The translations under genes and the position numbers were made by a program. From NCBI GenBank assembly GCA_003136615.1, contig PLFA01000093.1, positions 16,590 through 22,155 of the forward strand: a stretch of 5,566 bases of DNA, written 5' to 3'. The stretch is from Caulobacteraceae bacterium. Its GTDB lineage: Bacteria > Pseudomonadota > Alphaproteobacteria > Caulobacterales > Caulobacteraceae. Each line of letters starts with the position of its first letter. Position 1 is the first letter of the stretch. A model generated the notes under the pieces. It ran no database searches and was not told the origin of the DNA. It saw only the letters and a program-made list of their open reading frames with translations. Shown here piece by piece: positions 1 to 5,566 of the stretch.

Positions 1-702
1 ACCCGGGAAAAAGCTTCAGCTCACCTGACGGCGGGCGCGCGCCGTGTTCTGGTCTCCGCCCCCTGCGATGGCGCGGATAAGACGATTGTCCATGGCGTCA
101 ATCACCCCAGCCTGACCTCGGAAGACCTGGTGGTCTCCAACGGCTCCTGCACCACAAACTGCTTGGCGCCCGTGGCCAAGGTGCTTCTGGGTCTCTGCGG
201 AATTGAGCGGGGCTATATGACCACCATCCACTCCTATACGGGCGACCAGCCGACGCTTGATACTCTACATAAGGATCTCTACCGCGCCCGGGCGGCGGCC
301 ATATCGATGATCCCCACCTCCACCGGCGCGGCCAAGGCCTTGGGCCTCGTGCTGCCCGAACTCGCCGGCAAACTGGATGGCTCGTCCATGCGGGTGCCCA
401 CCCCCAATGTTTCGGCCGTGGATCTGAAGATCGTCGCGTCACGCAAAGTGAGCGTGGCGGAGATCAACGCCGCCATGAGCGCCGCCGCCGCGGACGGGCC
501 CCTGAAAGGCGTGCTTGAGGTCACCAATGATCCGGTCGTCTCCGTCGACATGAACCATATTGCCGCCTCGGCGACGGTGGCGCTGCCCCAGACCCAGGTG
601 GTCGACGGAACCCTGGCGCGCGTTTTGGCTTGGTATGACAATGAATGGGGCTTCTCCACCCGCATGGCCGATACGGCCCTCGCCATGGCGGCGCTAGCCT
701 GA
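1..702 (+). CDS. gap: Glyceraldehyde-3-phosphate dehydrogenase, phosphorylating (5' end cut by window)
   Basis: This cytoplasmic glycolytic enzyme oxidises glyceraldehyde-3-phosphate with NAD(P) and phosphate to 1,3-bisphosphoglycerate. Frame 1 is open from base 1 to the TGA at 700-702, giving 233 visible residues. The family usually has about 335, so roughly 100 residues, including most of the N-terminal nucleotide-binding Rossmann fold, lie outside the window; the cofactor-choosing residues cannot be read. The active-site motif SNGSCTTNC is present, with the catalytic Cys at visible residue 50 (bases 148-150) and the activating His in TTIHSYT at residue 77. The loop STGAAKA and the family signature WYDNEWGFS (211-219) follow. 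The motif is more often SNASCTTNC, so the Gly is a small variation. The stop lies 56 bases before pgk, and the gene is probably the first visible member of a gap-pgk-fba operon. It appears intact at its 3' end. Confidence 0.97.
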   Translation, partial: TREKASAHLTAGARRVLVSAPCDGADKTIVHGVNHPSLTSEDLVVSNGSCTTNCLAPVAKVLLGLCGIERGYMTTIHSYTGDQPTLDTLHKDLYRARAAAISMIPTSTGAAKALGLVLPELAGKLDGSSMRVPTPNVSAVDLKIVASRKVSVAEINAAMSAAAADGPLKGVLEVTNDPVVSVDMNHIAASATVALPQTQVVDGTLARVLAWYDNEWGFSTRMADTALAMAALA

Positions 703-736
703 GCCCGCTCGCCAATCCTGTCGCCGTTTCCACCGC

Positions 737-748
737 CTCGGGGCCGAG
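737..748 (+). repeat. Dyad CTCGG-GG-CCGAG just upstream of pgk
   Basis: Five-base arms around two bases end 10 bases before the pgk ATG, and the right arm contains the only weak Shine-Dalgarno-like bases (GAG, 746-748). In mRNA a short hairpin here could hide that site. No T-run follows, so it is not a normal terminator between gap and pgk. In GC-rich DNA such a dyad may be chance. Confidence 0.25.
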
Positions 749-758
749 CGACCCTGCC

Positions 759-1949
759 ATGACCTATCGCGGTCTTGATCAGGCGCAGTTGGCCGGCGCC
801 CGCGCACTGGTGCGTGTGGATTTCAACCTGCCAATGTGTGACGGCAAGGTCACCGACGACACCCGCCTGCGGGCCGCGCTTCCCACCATCGAACGTCTGC
901 GAGCCGGCGGTGCGAAGATTATTCTGCTCTCCCATTTTGATCGCCCGAAGGGACGACCCAATCCGGCGATGAGTCTCGCCGCCATCGCGCCGGCGCTTGA
1001 GAGCCTGATGGGCAGGCCCGTCGCCTTTGCCCCTGACTGCATCGGTGAGACCGCCGACGCCGCCGTGGCGAGGCTCGCGCCGGGCGATGTTCTCCTGATG
1101 GAAAATGTCCGCTTCCATCCGGGCGAAGAGGCGGACGATGCAGCTTTCATCCAGGCCCTCGCCCGCAACGGCGATATCTATGTGAACGACGCGTTTTCCA
1201 CGGCGCACCGCGCGCACGCCTCCACCGAGGGGCTCGCACACCGGCTGCCGGCTTTCGCGGGCGAGGCCATGCGCCGTGAGTTGGACGCCCTGGAGGCGGC
1301 GCTTGGCTCTCCGGTCCATCCGGTCCTGGGCGTGGTGGGCGGCTCCAAGGTTTCCACCAAACTCGATCTCCTGAATAATTTGACACGAAAGCTCGACGCC
1401 CTGGCGATTGGCGGGGGCATGGCCAACACCTTCCTGTTCGCGAAGGGCGTGAACGTGGCCGCCTCGTTTTGCGAAAAGGACCTGGCCGACACGGCCCGCG
1501 AGATCATGGCATCCGCCAAGGCGGCGGGGTGCGAGCTGCTTCTGCCGTTGGATGTCGTCGTCGCAGAGCGGCTGGAATCTGGCGCGCCGGCCAATGTGCG
1601 CGAGCTGGACGCCATCAAGGCGGGCGAACGGATCCTCGATGCGGGCCCGAAGACGGTCGCCCGCCTGCACGCAGCCATGGACGCTGCGCGCACCCTGATC
1701 TGGAACGGTCCCTTGGGAGTCTTCGAAACGCCGCCCTTCGATCAGGGCACCAATGCCGCCGCCCGGCATGCCGCGGCTTTAACCAGGGCGGGCAAGCTCA
1801 TCGCCGTCGCCGGCGGGGGCGATACGGTGTCGGCCCTCAATCAGGCCGGCGCGGCGGATGACTTCACCTTCGTCTCGACGGCGGGGGGCGCCTTTCTGGA
1901 GTGGATGGAGGGCAAGACCCTTCCGGGCGTCGCGGCCTTGCAACATTAG
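759..1949 (+). CDS. pgk: Phosphoglycerate kinase
   Basis: Pgk transfers the acyl phosphate of 1,3-bisphosphoglycerate to ADP, making ATP and 3-phosphoglycerate in the cytoplasm. The product has 396 residues, normal for bacterial Pgk. The N-terminal 3-phosphoglycerate-binding domain shows RVDFN (19-23), the basic loop SHFDRPKG (58-65; many homologues have Gly where Asp61 stands) and ENVRFHPGEE (115-124). The C-terminal nucleotide domain shows GGSK (194-197), WNGPLGVFE (315-323), GGGDT (352-356) and STAGGA (373-378), ending in the usual LPGVAAL. I chose the ATG at 759 because homology begins at once (MTYRGLDQAQLAGARALVRV). The same frame is open back to 645, but that stretch overlaps gap and does not resemble Pgk. 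No good Shine-Dalgarno sequence precedes the start (only GAG at 746-748), so coupling to gap translation is possible. The gene sits 56 bases after gap and 65 before fba. Confidence 0.97.
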   Translation: MTYRGLDQAQLAGARALVRVDFNLPMCDGKVTDDTRLRAALPTIERLRAGGAKIILLSHFDRPKGRPNPAMSLAAIAPALESLMGRPVAFAPDCIGETADAAVARLAPGDVLLMENVRFHPGEEADDAAFIQALARNGDIYVNDAFSTAHRAHASTEGLAHRLPAFAGEAMRRELDALEAALGSPVHPVLGVVGGSKVSTKLDLLNNLTRKLDALAIGGGMANTFLFAKGVNVAASFCEKDLADTAREIMASAKAAGCELLLPLDVVVAERLESGAPANVRELDAIKAGERILDAGPKTVARLHAAMDAARTLIWNGPLGVFETPPFDQGTNAAARHAAALTRAGKLIAVAGGGDTVSALNQAGAADDFTFVSTAGGAFLEWMEGKTLPGVAALQH

Positions 1950-2014
1950 GCAGGCGGGCTAGTCTCGCGATGAAATAGTCTTTCAGCCCAATACAAAATG
2001 GCGACCGCAGGAAA

Positions 2015-3100
2015 ATGGCCCGAATTTCCTTAAGACAGCTTCTCGATCACGCGGCCGAGCGTGGCTATGGCGTACCCGCCTTCAATATCAACAATATGGA
2101 GCAGGGCCTGGCGATCATGGAGGCGGCCAAGGCCGTCAATGCGCCTGTGATCATGCAAGCCAGTCGCGGCGCGCGAGCCTATGCCAATGACGTAGTGCTC
2201 GCCAAGCTGATTGAGGGCTTTATCGAACTGTACCCTGAGATTCCGGTGTGCATGCATCAGGATCACGGCAATAACGAAGCCACCTGCGCCACCGCGATCC
2301 AGAACGGATTCACCAGCGTGATGATGGACGGCTCCCTCAAAGCCGACGCCAAAACCCCAGCTGACTTCGATTATAATGTTCGTGTCACCCGCGCGGTGGT
2401 GGATATGGCCCATTGGGTCGGCGCCTCGGTGGAAGGAGAGCTGGGGGTCTTGGGCAGCCTGGAAACCGGCATGGGCGAGGCGGAGGATGGCCATGGCGCG
2501 GAGGGCAAGCTCTCCCATGACCAGCTTCTCACTGATCCGGGCCAGGCGGTCGACTTCGTCCGCGCGACCGAGGTCGACGCGCTGGCCATTGCCATGGGGA
2601 CAAGCCACGGGGCCTACAAGTTCAGCCGCAAGCCTGATGGAGCGGTTCTCGCCATGGGCGTGATCGAGGAGATCCACCGGCGCCTGCCGAATACGCACCT
2701 CGTCATGCACGGATCCTCGTCTGTCCCGCAGGACCTACAGGACGAGATCAACCGCTATGGCGGCGAGATGCCACAAACCTGGGGTGTTCCGGTGGAGGAG
2801 ATTCAGCGGGGCATCCGCCATGGCGTGCGCAAGATCAACATCGATACCGACAGCCGAATGGCCATGACTGCGGCGATTCGGAAGGTCCTGGTGCAAAACC
2901 CCAGCGAGTTTGACCCGCGCAAATTCCTCAAACCCGCCCTGGAGGCAATGCAGAAGATCTGCCTGGCGCGGTTCGAGGAGTTCGGCGCGGCGGGTCAGGC
3001 TGACAAGATTCGCCCCCTTCCCCTCGCGGCCATGGCTAAGCGTTATGTCTCGGGGGAACTATCACCGCGATTTGGAGACATTCTTCAGGCCGCCCAATAG
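2015..3100 (+). CDS. fba: Class II fructose-1,6-bisphosphate aldolase (Calvin-type subgroup)
   Basis: This zinc-dependent aldolase interconverts fructose-1,6-bisphosphate with dihydroxyacetone phosphate and glyceraldehyde-3-phosphate in glycolysis, gluconeogenesis or the Calvin cycle. The 361-residue product matches the long Calvin-type class II subgroup (about 345-360 residues), known also as CbbA. The motif HQDHGN (81-86) supplies the likely catalytic Asp83 and zinc ligand His84. Further zinc ligands are expected at His198 in GTSHGAYKF and His232 in HGSSSVP, and the phosphate-binding segment KINIDTDSR lies at 273-281. The ATG at 2015 is supported by homology from residue 1 and by an in-frame TAG at 1976-1978 with no start between. 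AGGA at 2009-2012 ends only two bases before this ATG, an unusually short spacing. No Rubisco or phosphoribulokinase is visible, so a role in general central metabolism is the simpler reading. The gene closes the cluster and meets a convergent gene 22 bases on. Confidence 0.96.
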   Translation: MARISLRQLLDHAAERGYGVPAFNINNMEQGLAIMEAAKAVNAPVIMQASRGARAYANDVVLAKLIEGFIELYPEIPVCMHQDHGNNEATCATAIQNGFTSVMMDGSLKADAKTPADFDYNVRVTRAVVDMAHWVGASVEGELGVLGSLETGMGEAEDGHGAEGKLSHDQLLTDPGQAVDFVRATEVDALAIAMGTSHGAYKFSRKPDGAVLAMGVIEEIHRRLPNTHLVMHGSSSVPQDLQDEINRYGGEMPQTWGVPVEEIQRGIRHGVRKINIDTDSRMAMTAAIRKVLVQNPSEFDPRKFLKPALEAMQKICLARFEEFGAAGQADKIRPLPLAAMAKRYVSGELSPRFGDILQAAQ

Positions 3101-3122
3101 AGGGCTGCACCCGTCATTCCAG

Positions 3123-4706
3123 TCAAACCGCCCGCAGGTGGCTAACCTCTTGAATTGACCGTTCACGTTTCTCAGAGATTATGCGGTTTCGCCCGCGGCT
3201 CTTGGCCTGAAAGAGGGCTTCATCCGCCGCGGCGATAACCGCCTGAAGAGAAACATCGCTACGTCCGTCAAATACGGCGATCCCGCCGCTGATGGTCACA
3301 TACGGCCAGGAGGCGCCATCGCCCTGGCGAATCTGCAAATTCTCAATGGCTTCGCGAGCCGACTCCGCGACCCGCATCGCCGAGGGTAGATCAGTCTCTG
3401 GCAGAATGAACGCGAATTCCTCACCGCCATAGCGTGCCGCCAAGTCGGTGGGTCGGCGGCAACAAGATCTCAGAATCTGCGCAATATGCGAGAGGCAGTT
3501 GTCCCCTGCCTGATGGCCGAAGTGGTCGTTGAATGTCTTGAAGTCGTCGACGTCAAAAATGACGATGGCCATGCTGCGGCGGTGACGGCTCATCACGGCG
3601 CTCTGTTCGCTCAGATGGTCGTCGAAATATCGACGATTGGGCAGGGCGGTCAGAGCATCATGTCGCGACAAGTGGTGCAGCGCCTCATTGGAGGCCACCA
3701 AGGCATTATGCATCTCGAAGACCTGCCGATACTGGTTGCCGCTATCAAGACACAGCATGATCAGAAGAAGGCCCGCCGACATCGCCCCATAGGCGCGCCC
3801 CGCGTACCACGCCAGGTCATATTGTGTATGGCTCAGCAGTCCGCTCAGGGCGAAGTGGAACATCCACATGACCAGGCCGGTGAGCAGCCAATCATCCAGC
3901 ATGGTTCGACGCGGGCGCCGCCAGATCACCGCAAGGGCCCCGATGGCGATCACCACGATCCCCATGGCGCAGACACTTGCCAGAGGTGTGACCGCGCCAT
4001 TGTCGGAAGCAAGCGGGAAGCTTCGTGCGAAAAGCCCGACCAACACGAAAAGTGCGGTCACGGCGGCCATAACGGCGGTGACAGCCACACCTATGCTCGC
4101 TCCGCCTTTGGTTGGCGAGGAGGGCGCTCTGGGCTGGTTGCCCAATCCCTGGGGACCTTTGAAGAAGGAGTAGACAATCACCGACACAGGGAAGCTGGCG
4201 GTCCAGATCATGAAAAACCAGAAAGACGCCTGGGGGCCCGCCCCGAATATCCCGCTCGGCGCGAAACCACCGGGGGTTGCGAGCAACCGCGCGACCGCGG
4301 CCAGAGCAGTCACCAGGCATCCGCAGGCCAGGGTTAGCAATCCCCGTGACTTGACGATCAAGAACTGGGAAAACAACAGCACGGACATCATCGCTTCGCA
4401 GAGAATTGACCAGCCCTCATAAGCTGGCTCAAAACCGATGAAATGCGGCAACTGCGCCGTGGCGAAAGGGATTACGCCCGCCAAGAAGGCAAGACTGATC
4501 ACCATACCGAGCTGGGCGAGACGAATTTCGCCAGAATCCGGGCCTCGCGGAGTCTGGTTCTCCTCAGCGGGACCCCGCGCGGGCCCGACGGGCGCTGGAC
4601 CCCCGGTCCGTGATGCGGTCCCTGGGGCCTCAATGTCGCGATAGATATCAAGGAGCGACCGCTGCGCGTCCTTCTTGGGGCCCGCCGAGAACACGGATGA
4701 AACCAT
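3123..4706 (-). CDS. Membrane diguanylate cyclase with MASE4-like sensor and GGDEF domain
   Basis: This is predicted to be an inner-membrane enzyme that makes c-di-GMP from two GTP. The 527-residue product has a hydrophilic Pro/Gly-rich N-terminus (1-62), then about eight hydrophobic segments near 66-86, 99-118, 122-143, 161-183, 205-228, 240-262, 272-292 and 300-321. Wording such as LLFSQFLIVKSRGLLTLACG and FAPSGIFGAGPQ resembles the MASE4 sensor family as I recall it. A short helical linker leads to GGDEF domain 347-510: DALTALPNRR (350-359), DVDDFK (385-390), ND (393-394), GHQAGD (397-402) and the active-site GGEEF (427-431). RPTD (418-421), five residues before GGEEF, is a canonical RxxD inhibitory site, so product feedback is likely. 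No EAL or receiver domain is present. The start has no clear ribosome binding site; Met68 is a possible but less likely alternative because it lies inside the first membrane segment. The sensed signal is unknown. Confidence 0.93.
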   Translation of the reverse strand: MVSSVFSAGPKKDAQRSLLDIYRDIEAPGTASRTGGPAPVGPARGPAEENQTPRGPDSGEIRLAQLGMVISLAFLAGVIPFATAQLPHFIGFEPAYEGWSILCEAMMSVLLFSQFLIVKSRGLLTLACGCLVTALAAVARLLATPGGFAPSGIFGAGPQASFWFFMIWTASFPVSVIVYSFFKGPQGLGNQPRAPSSPTKGGASIGVAVTAVMAAVTALFVLVGLFARSFPLASDNGAVTPLASVCAMGIVVIAIGALAVIWRRPRRTMLDDWLLTGLVMWMFHFALSGLLSHTQYDLAWYAGRAYGAMSAGLLLIMLCLDSGNQYRQVFEMHNALVASNEALHHLSRHDALTALPNRRYFDDHLSEQSAVMSRHRRSMAIVIFDVDDFKTFNDHFGHQAGDNCLSHIAQILRSCCRRPTDLAARYGGEEFAFILPETDLPSAMRVAESAREAIENLQIRQGDGASWPYVTISGGIAVFDGRSDVSLQAVIAAADEALFQAKSRGRNRIISEKRERSIQEVSHLRAV

Positions 4707-4745
4707 CAGAGCGACCCAATCTTCTGGCGATAGACAGATTTGGAA

Positions 4746-4770
4746 TAATCGACTGAAAAATTAGCGATTA
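4746..4770. repeat. Inverted repeat TAATCG-N13-CGATTA
   Basis: Perfect 6-base arms at 4746-4751 and 4765-4770 flank 13 bases. It lies 40-64 bases upstream of the diguanylate cyclase start codon, where an operator for that gene could sit. The arms are short, so chance is a real alternative. Confidence 0.35.
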
Positions 4771-4806
4771 CAGATGAAACGGCGAATTCAATTGGACCGT
4801 ATGGCC

Positions 4807-4822
4807 GTTAATCACTGTTAAC
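4807..4822. promoter_or_regulatory. Possible CtrA-like or other operator, GTTAATCACTGTTAAC
   Basis: The 16 bases have arms GTTAA and TTAAC around six bases and are also a direct repeat of GTTAA at 10-base spacing. Both strands read TTAA-N6-TTAAC, one base short of the alphaproteobacterial CtrA consensus TTAA-N7-TTAAC. The site lies 101 bases upstream of the cyclase start and about 158 upstream of thiE. Because the spacing is off by one, assignment to CtrA is only a suggestion; an operator for another dimeric regulator, or chance in AT-rich DNA, is also possible. Confidence 0.3.
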
Positions 4823-4836
4823 AAATTGAACCGCGC

Positions 4837-4848
4837 AGCCTCAAGGCT
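4837..4848. repeat. Short inverted repeat AGCCT-CA-AGGCT
   Basis: Five-base arms are separated by two bases within an otherwise AT-rich region; a local GC-rich island (4831-4850) surrounds it. As RNA it would form only a 4-pair stem with a TCAA loop, and no T-run follows on either strand, so I do not call it a terminator. It may be a protein-binding dyad or chance. Confidence 0.25.
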
Positions 4849-4876
4849 CAGAACGTCAACAATCATTACATCTACA

Positions 4877-4905
4877 TTGAAATAATAGAATTTTATCTAT
4901 ATTTT
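4877..4905 (+). promoter_or_regulatory. Possible sigma70-like promoter for thiE
   Basis: TTGAAA at 4877-4882 matches five of six bases of the -35 consensus. Two overlapping -10 candidates follow: TATATT at 4898-4903 (five of six, spacer 15) and TATTTT at 4900-4905 (four of six, spacer 17). Transcription would begin near 4911, giving a leader of about 70 bases to the preferred thiE start or about 30 to the upstream ATG. The surrounding DNA is so AT-rich that chance matches are likely. Confidence 0.35.
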
Positions 4906-4924
4906 GTGTTTATTCTCATCTGTC

Positions 4925-4958
4925 TGGGCCTCGCATCCGGATGATTGGCCGTGGCCCA
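4925..4958 (+). repeat. Nested dyads in the thiE leader
   Basis: TGGGCC (4925-4930) and GGCCCA (4953-4958) form 6-base inverted arms around 22 bases, and inside lies the perfect 10-base palindrome CATCCGGATG (4934-4943). The palindrome contains the upstream in-frame ATG at 4941. If this is transcribed leader, the structure could affect which thiE start is used. It does not match the TPP riboswitch core as far as I can see. Confidence 0.3.
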
Positions 4959-4979
4959 CATCCGGGGCATAAAGCGCGG

Positions 4980-5566
4980 ATGCCGCTTGCTTGCCGCCTC
5001 TATCTGATCACCCCGCCCGCCATCGACGATCTGGCCGACTTCGGCCGCCGTCTCGGCGAGGCGCTGGAGGCCGGCGATGTCGGCGCGCTGCAGATCCGGC
5101 TGAAGGACGCGCCCGAGGCGATCATCGAGGCCGCCGTGCATATGATCCGGCCGATGACCCAGGCCCGGGACGTCGCGTTGATCCTCAATGACCGCCCGGA
5201 CCTGGCCGCCCGGTTCGGCTGCGACGGCGTGCACATTGGCCAGAGCGACGGGTCATACGCGGCGGCGCGGACGGCGGTCGGCCGCCACGGGATCGTCGGC
5301 GTCACCTGCCACGACAGCCGCCACCTGGCCATCGAGGCGGCCGAGGCCGGCGCTGACTACGTCGCCTTCGGCGCCTTCTTCCCCACCGCGACCAAGGACG
5401 CCAGCACCCGGGCAGAGCCGGAAATCCTGGAGATCTGGCAGGAGATCATGACCACGCCCTGCGTCGCCATTGGCGGCATCACGCCGGCAAACTGTCGGCC
5501 CCTGGTCGCCGCCGGCGCCGACTTTATCGCCAGTTCGGCGGGGGTCTGGAACCACCCGCAAGGTCC
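4980..5566 (+). CDS. thiE: Thiamine phosphate synthase (3' end cut by window)
   Basis: ThiE condenses hydroxymethylpyrimidine diphosphate with thiazole phosphate to give thiamine monophosphate, in the cytoplasm. From the ATG at 4980 the frame is open to the window end, giving 195 residues; the family usually has about 210-220, so only a short tail is missing. The TIM-barrel motifs appear in order: LYLITPP (7-13), LQIRLK (37-42), NDRPDLAA (70-77), GCDGVHIGQSD (80-90), GVTCHDS (from 107), FPTATKD (134-140) and AIGGITPAN (163-171). An in-frame ATG at 4941 would add 13 residues (MIGRGPHPGHKAR); I prefer 4980 because family homology begins just after it, but neither start has a good ribosome binding site. 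Base composition here is very GC-rich (about 78% over 5041-5100). I saw no TPP riboswitch upstream. The gene is divergent from the diguanylate cyclase and probably has its own promoter. Confidence 0.93.
   Translation, partial: MPLACRLYLITPPAIDDLADFGRRLGEALEAGDVGALQIRLKDAPEAIIEAAVHMIRPMTQARDVALILNDRPDLAARFGCDGVHIGQSDGSYAAARTAVGRHGIVGVTCHDSRHLAIEAAEAGADYVAFGAFFPTATKDASTRAEPEILEIWQEIMTTPCVAIGGITPANCRPLVAAGADFIASSAGVWNHPQG

Larger units (their letters stand above)
4707..4979. other. Divergent intergenic region between the cyclase gene and thiE
   Basis: This 273-base stretch holds no credible gene and should contain the control regions of both flanking genes. Positions 4741-4920 are about 36% GC by hand count and 4861-4920 only about 20%, against about 60-78% in sampled coding regions, which fits promoter DNA. 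It holds several short inverted repeats, listed separately, and one possible sigma70-like promoter towards thiE. I could not find a convincing promoter towards the cyclase gene. No transfer RNA, riboswitch or insertion-sequence end was recognised. Confidence 0.8.

Noticed and set aside
645..758. In-frame upstream extension of pgk starting inside gap
   Set aside because: The 38 added residues overlap the end of gap, do not resemble Pgk N-termini and are not needed, since homology begins at the ATG at 759.
279..1769. Minus-strand open frame of 496 codons opposite gap and pgk
   Set aside because: It lies antisense to two unmistakable glycolytic genes, its translation is rich in Arg, Gly and Ala with no recognisable domain, and long antisense frames are expected in GC-rich coding DNA.
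2030..2710. Minus-strand open frame of 226 codons opposite fba
   Set aside because: It is fully covered by the well-supported aldolase and has no motif or start-site support.
3092..3105. Hairpin GCCC-AATAGA-GGGC at the fba stop as a terminator
   Set aside because: The stem has only four pairs and no T-run follows, so it does not meet the usual form of an intrinsic terminator.
3486..4337. Plus-strand open frame of 283 codons opposite the cyclase gene
   Set aside because: It is antisense to the clear GGDEF and membrane regions, and its His/Gln/Arg-rich translation resembles no protein family I know.
4861..4982. TPP riboswitch in front of thiE
   Set aside because: I looked for the conserved CTGAGA-type and ACCTGATC-type core segments and found neither in the leader.
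4991..5191. Plus-strand open frame of 66 codons overlapping thiE
   Set aside because: It is a different frame inside thiE, and the thiE frame carries all the expected TIM-barrel motifs.

Overview
The window looks like a chromosomal segment of a high-GC alphaproteobacterium. The lower-glycolysis proteins and ThiE carry wording I associate with that class, for example VSNGSCTTNC and WYDNEWGFS in Gap, VSTAGGAFLEWMEGK in Pgk, MARISLRQLLDHAAE in Fba, and GVTCHDS and SSAGVWNHP in ThiE. The order Caulobacterales is a reasonable guess, but it rests on recall and not on a search.

Layout. Positions 1-3100 hold three plus-strand genes in a row: the C-terminal two thirds of glyceraldehyde-3-phosphate dehydrogenase (cut by the window start), a complete phosphoglycerate kinase and a complete class II fructose-bisphosphate aldolase. 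The gaps are only 56 and 65 bases, so they probably form one transcription unit. Positions 3123-4706 hold a convergent minus-strand gene for a membrane-bound diguanylate cyclase with a MASE4-like sensor region and an apparently active GGDEF domain. Positions 4707-4979 are a divergent intergenic region, AT-rich over its middle 180 bases, with several short inverted repeats and a possible promoter. From 4980 (or 4941) to the window end runs thiE, thiamine phosphate synthase, lacking only its last few residues.

How the genes work together. Fba cleaves fructose-1,6-bisphosphate to triose phosphates (or makes it in gluconeogenesis), Gap forms 1,3-bisphosphoglycerate, and Pgk makes ATP and 3-phosphoglycerate. 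The cyclase would make the second messenger c-di-GMP in response to an unknown membrane signal and has no biochemical link to its neighbours. ThiE joins the pyrimidine and thiazole halves of thiamine.

I found no RNA gene, insertion sequence, CRISPR array or clear novel system. The most interesting parts are the diguanylate cyclase lying between two housekeeping loci and the divergent control region beside it, which holds a near match to a CtrA-type TTAA/TTAAC site.
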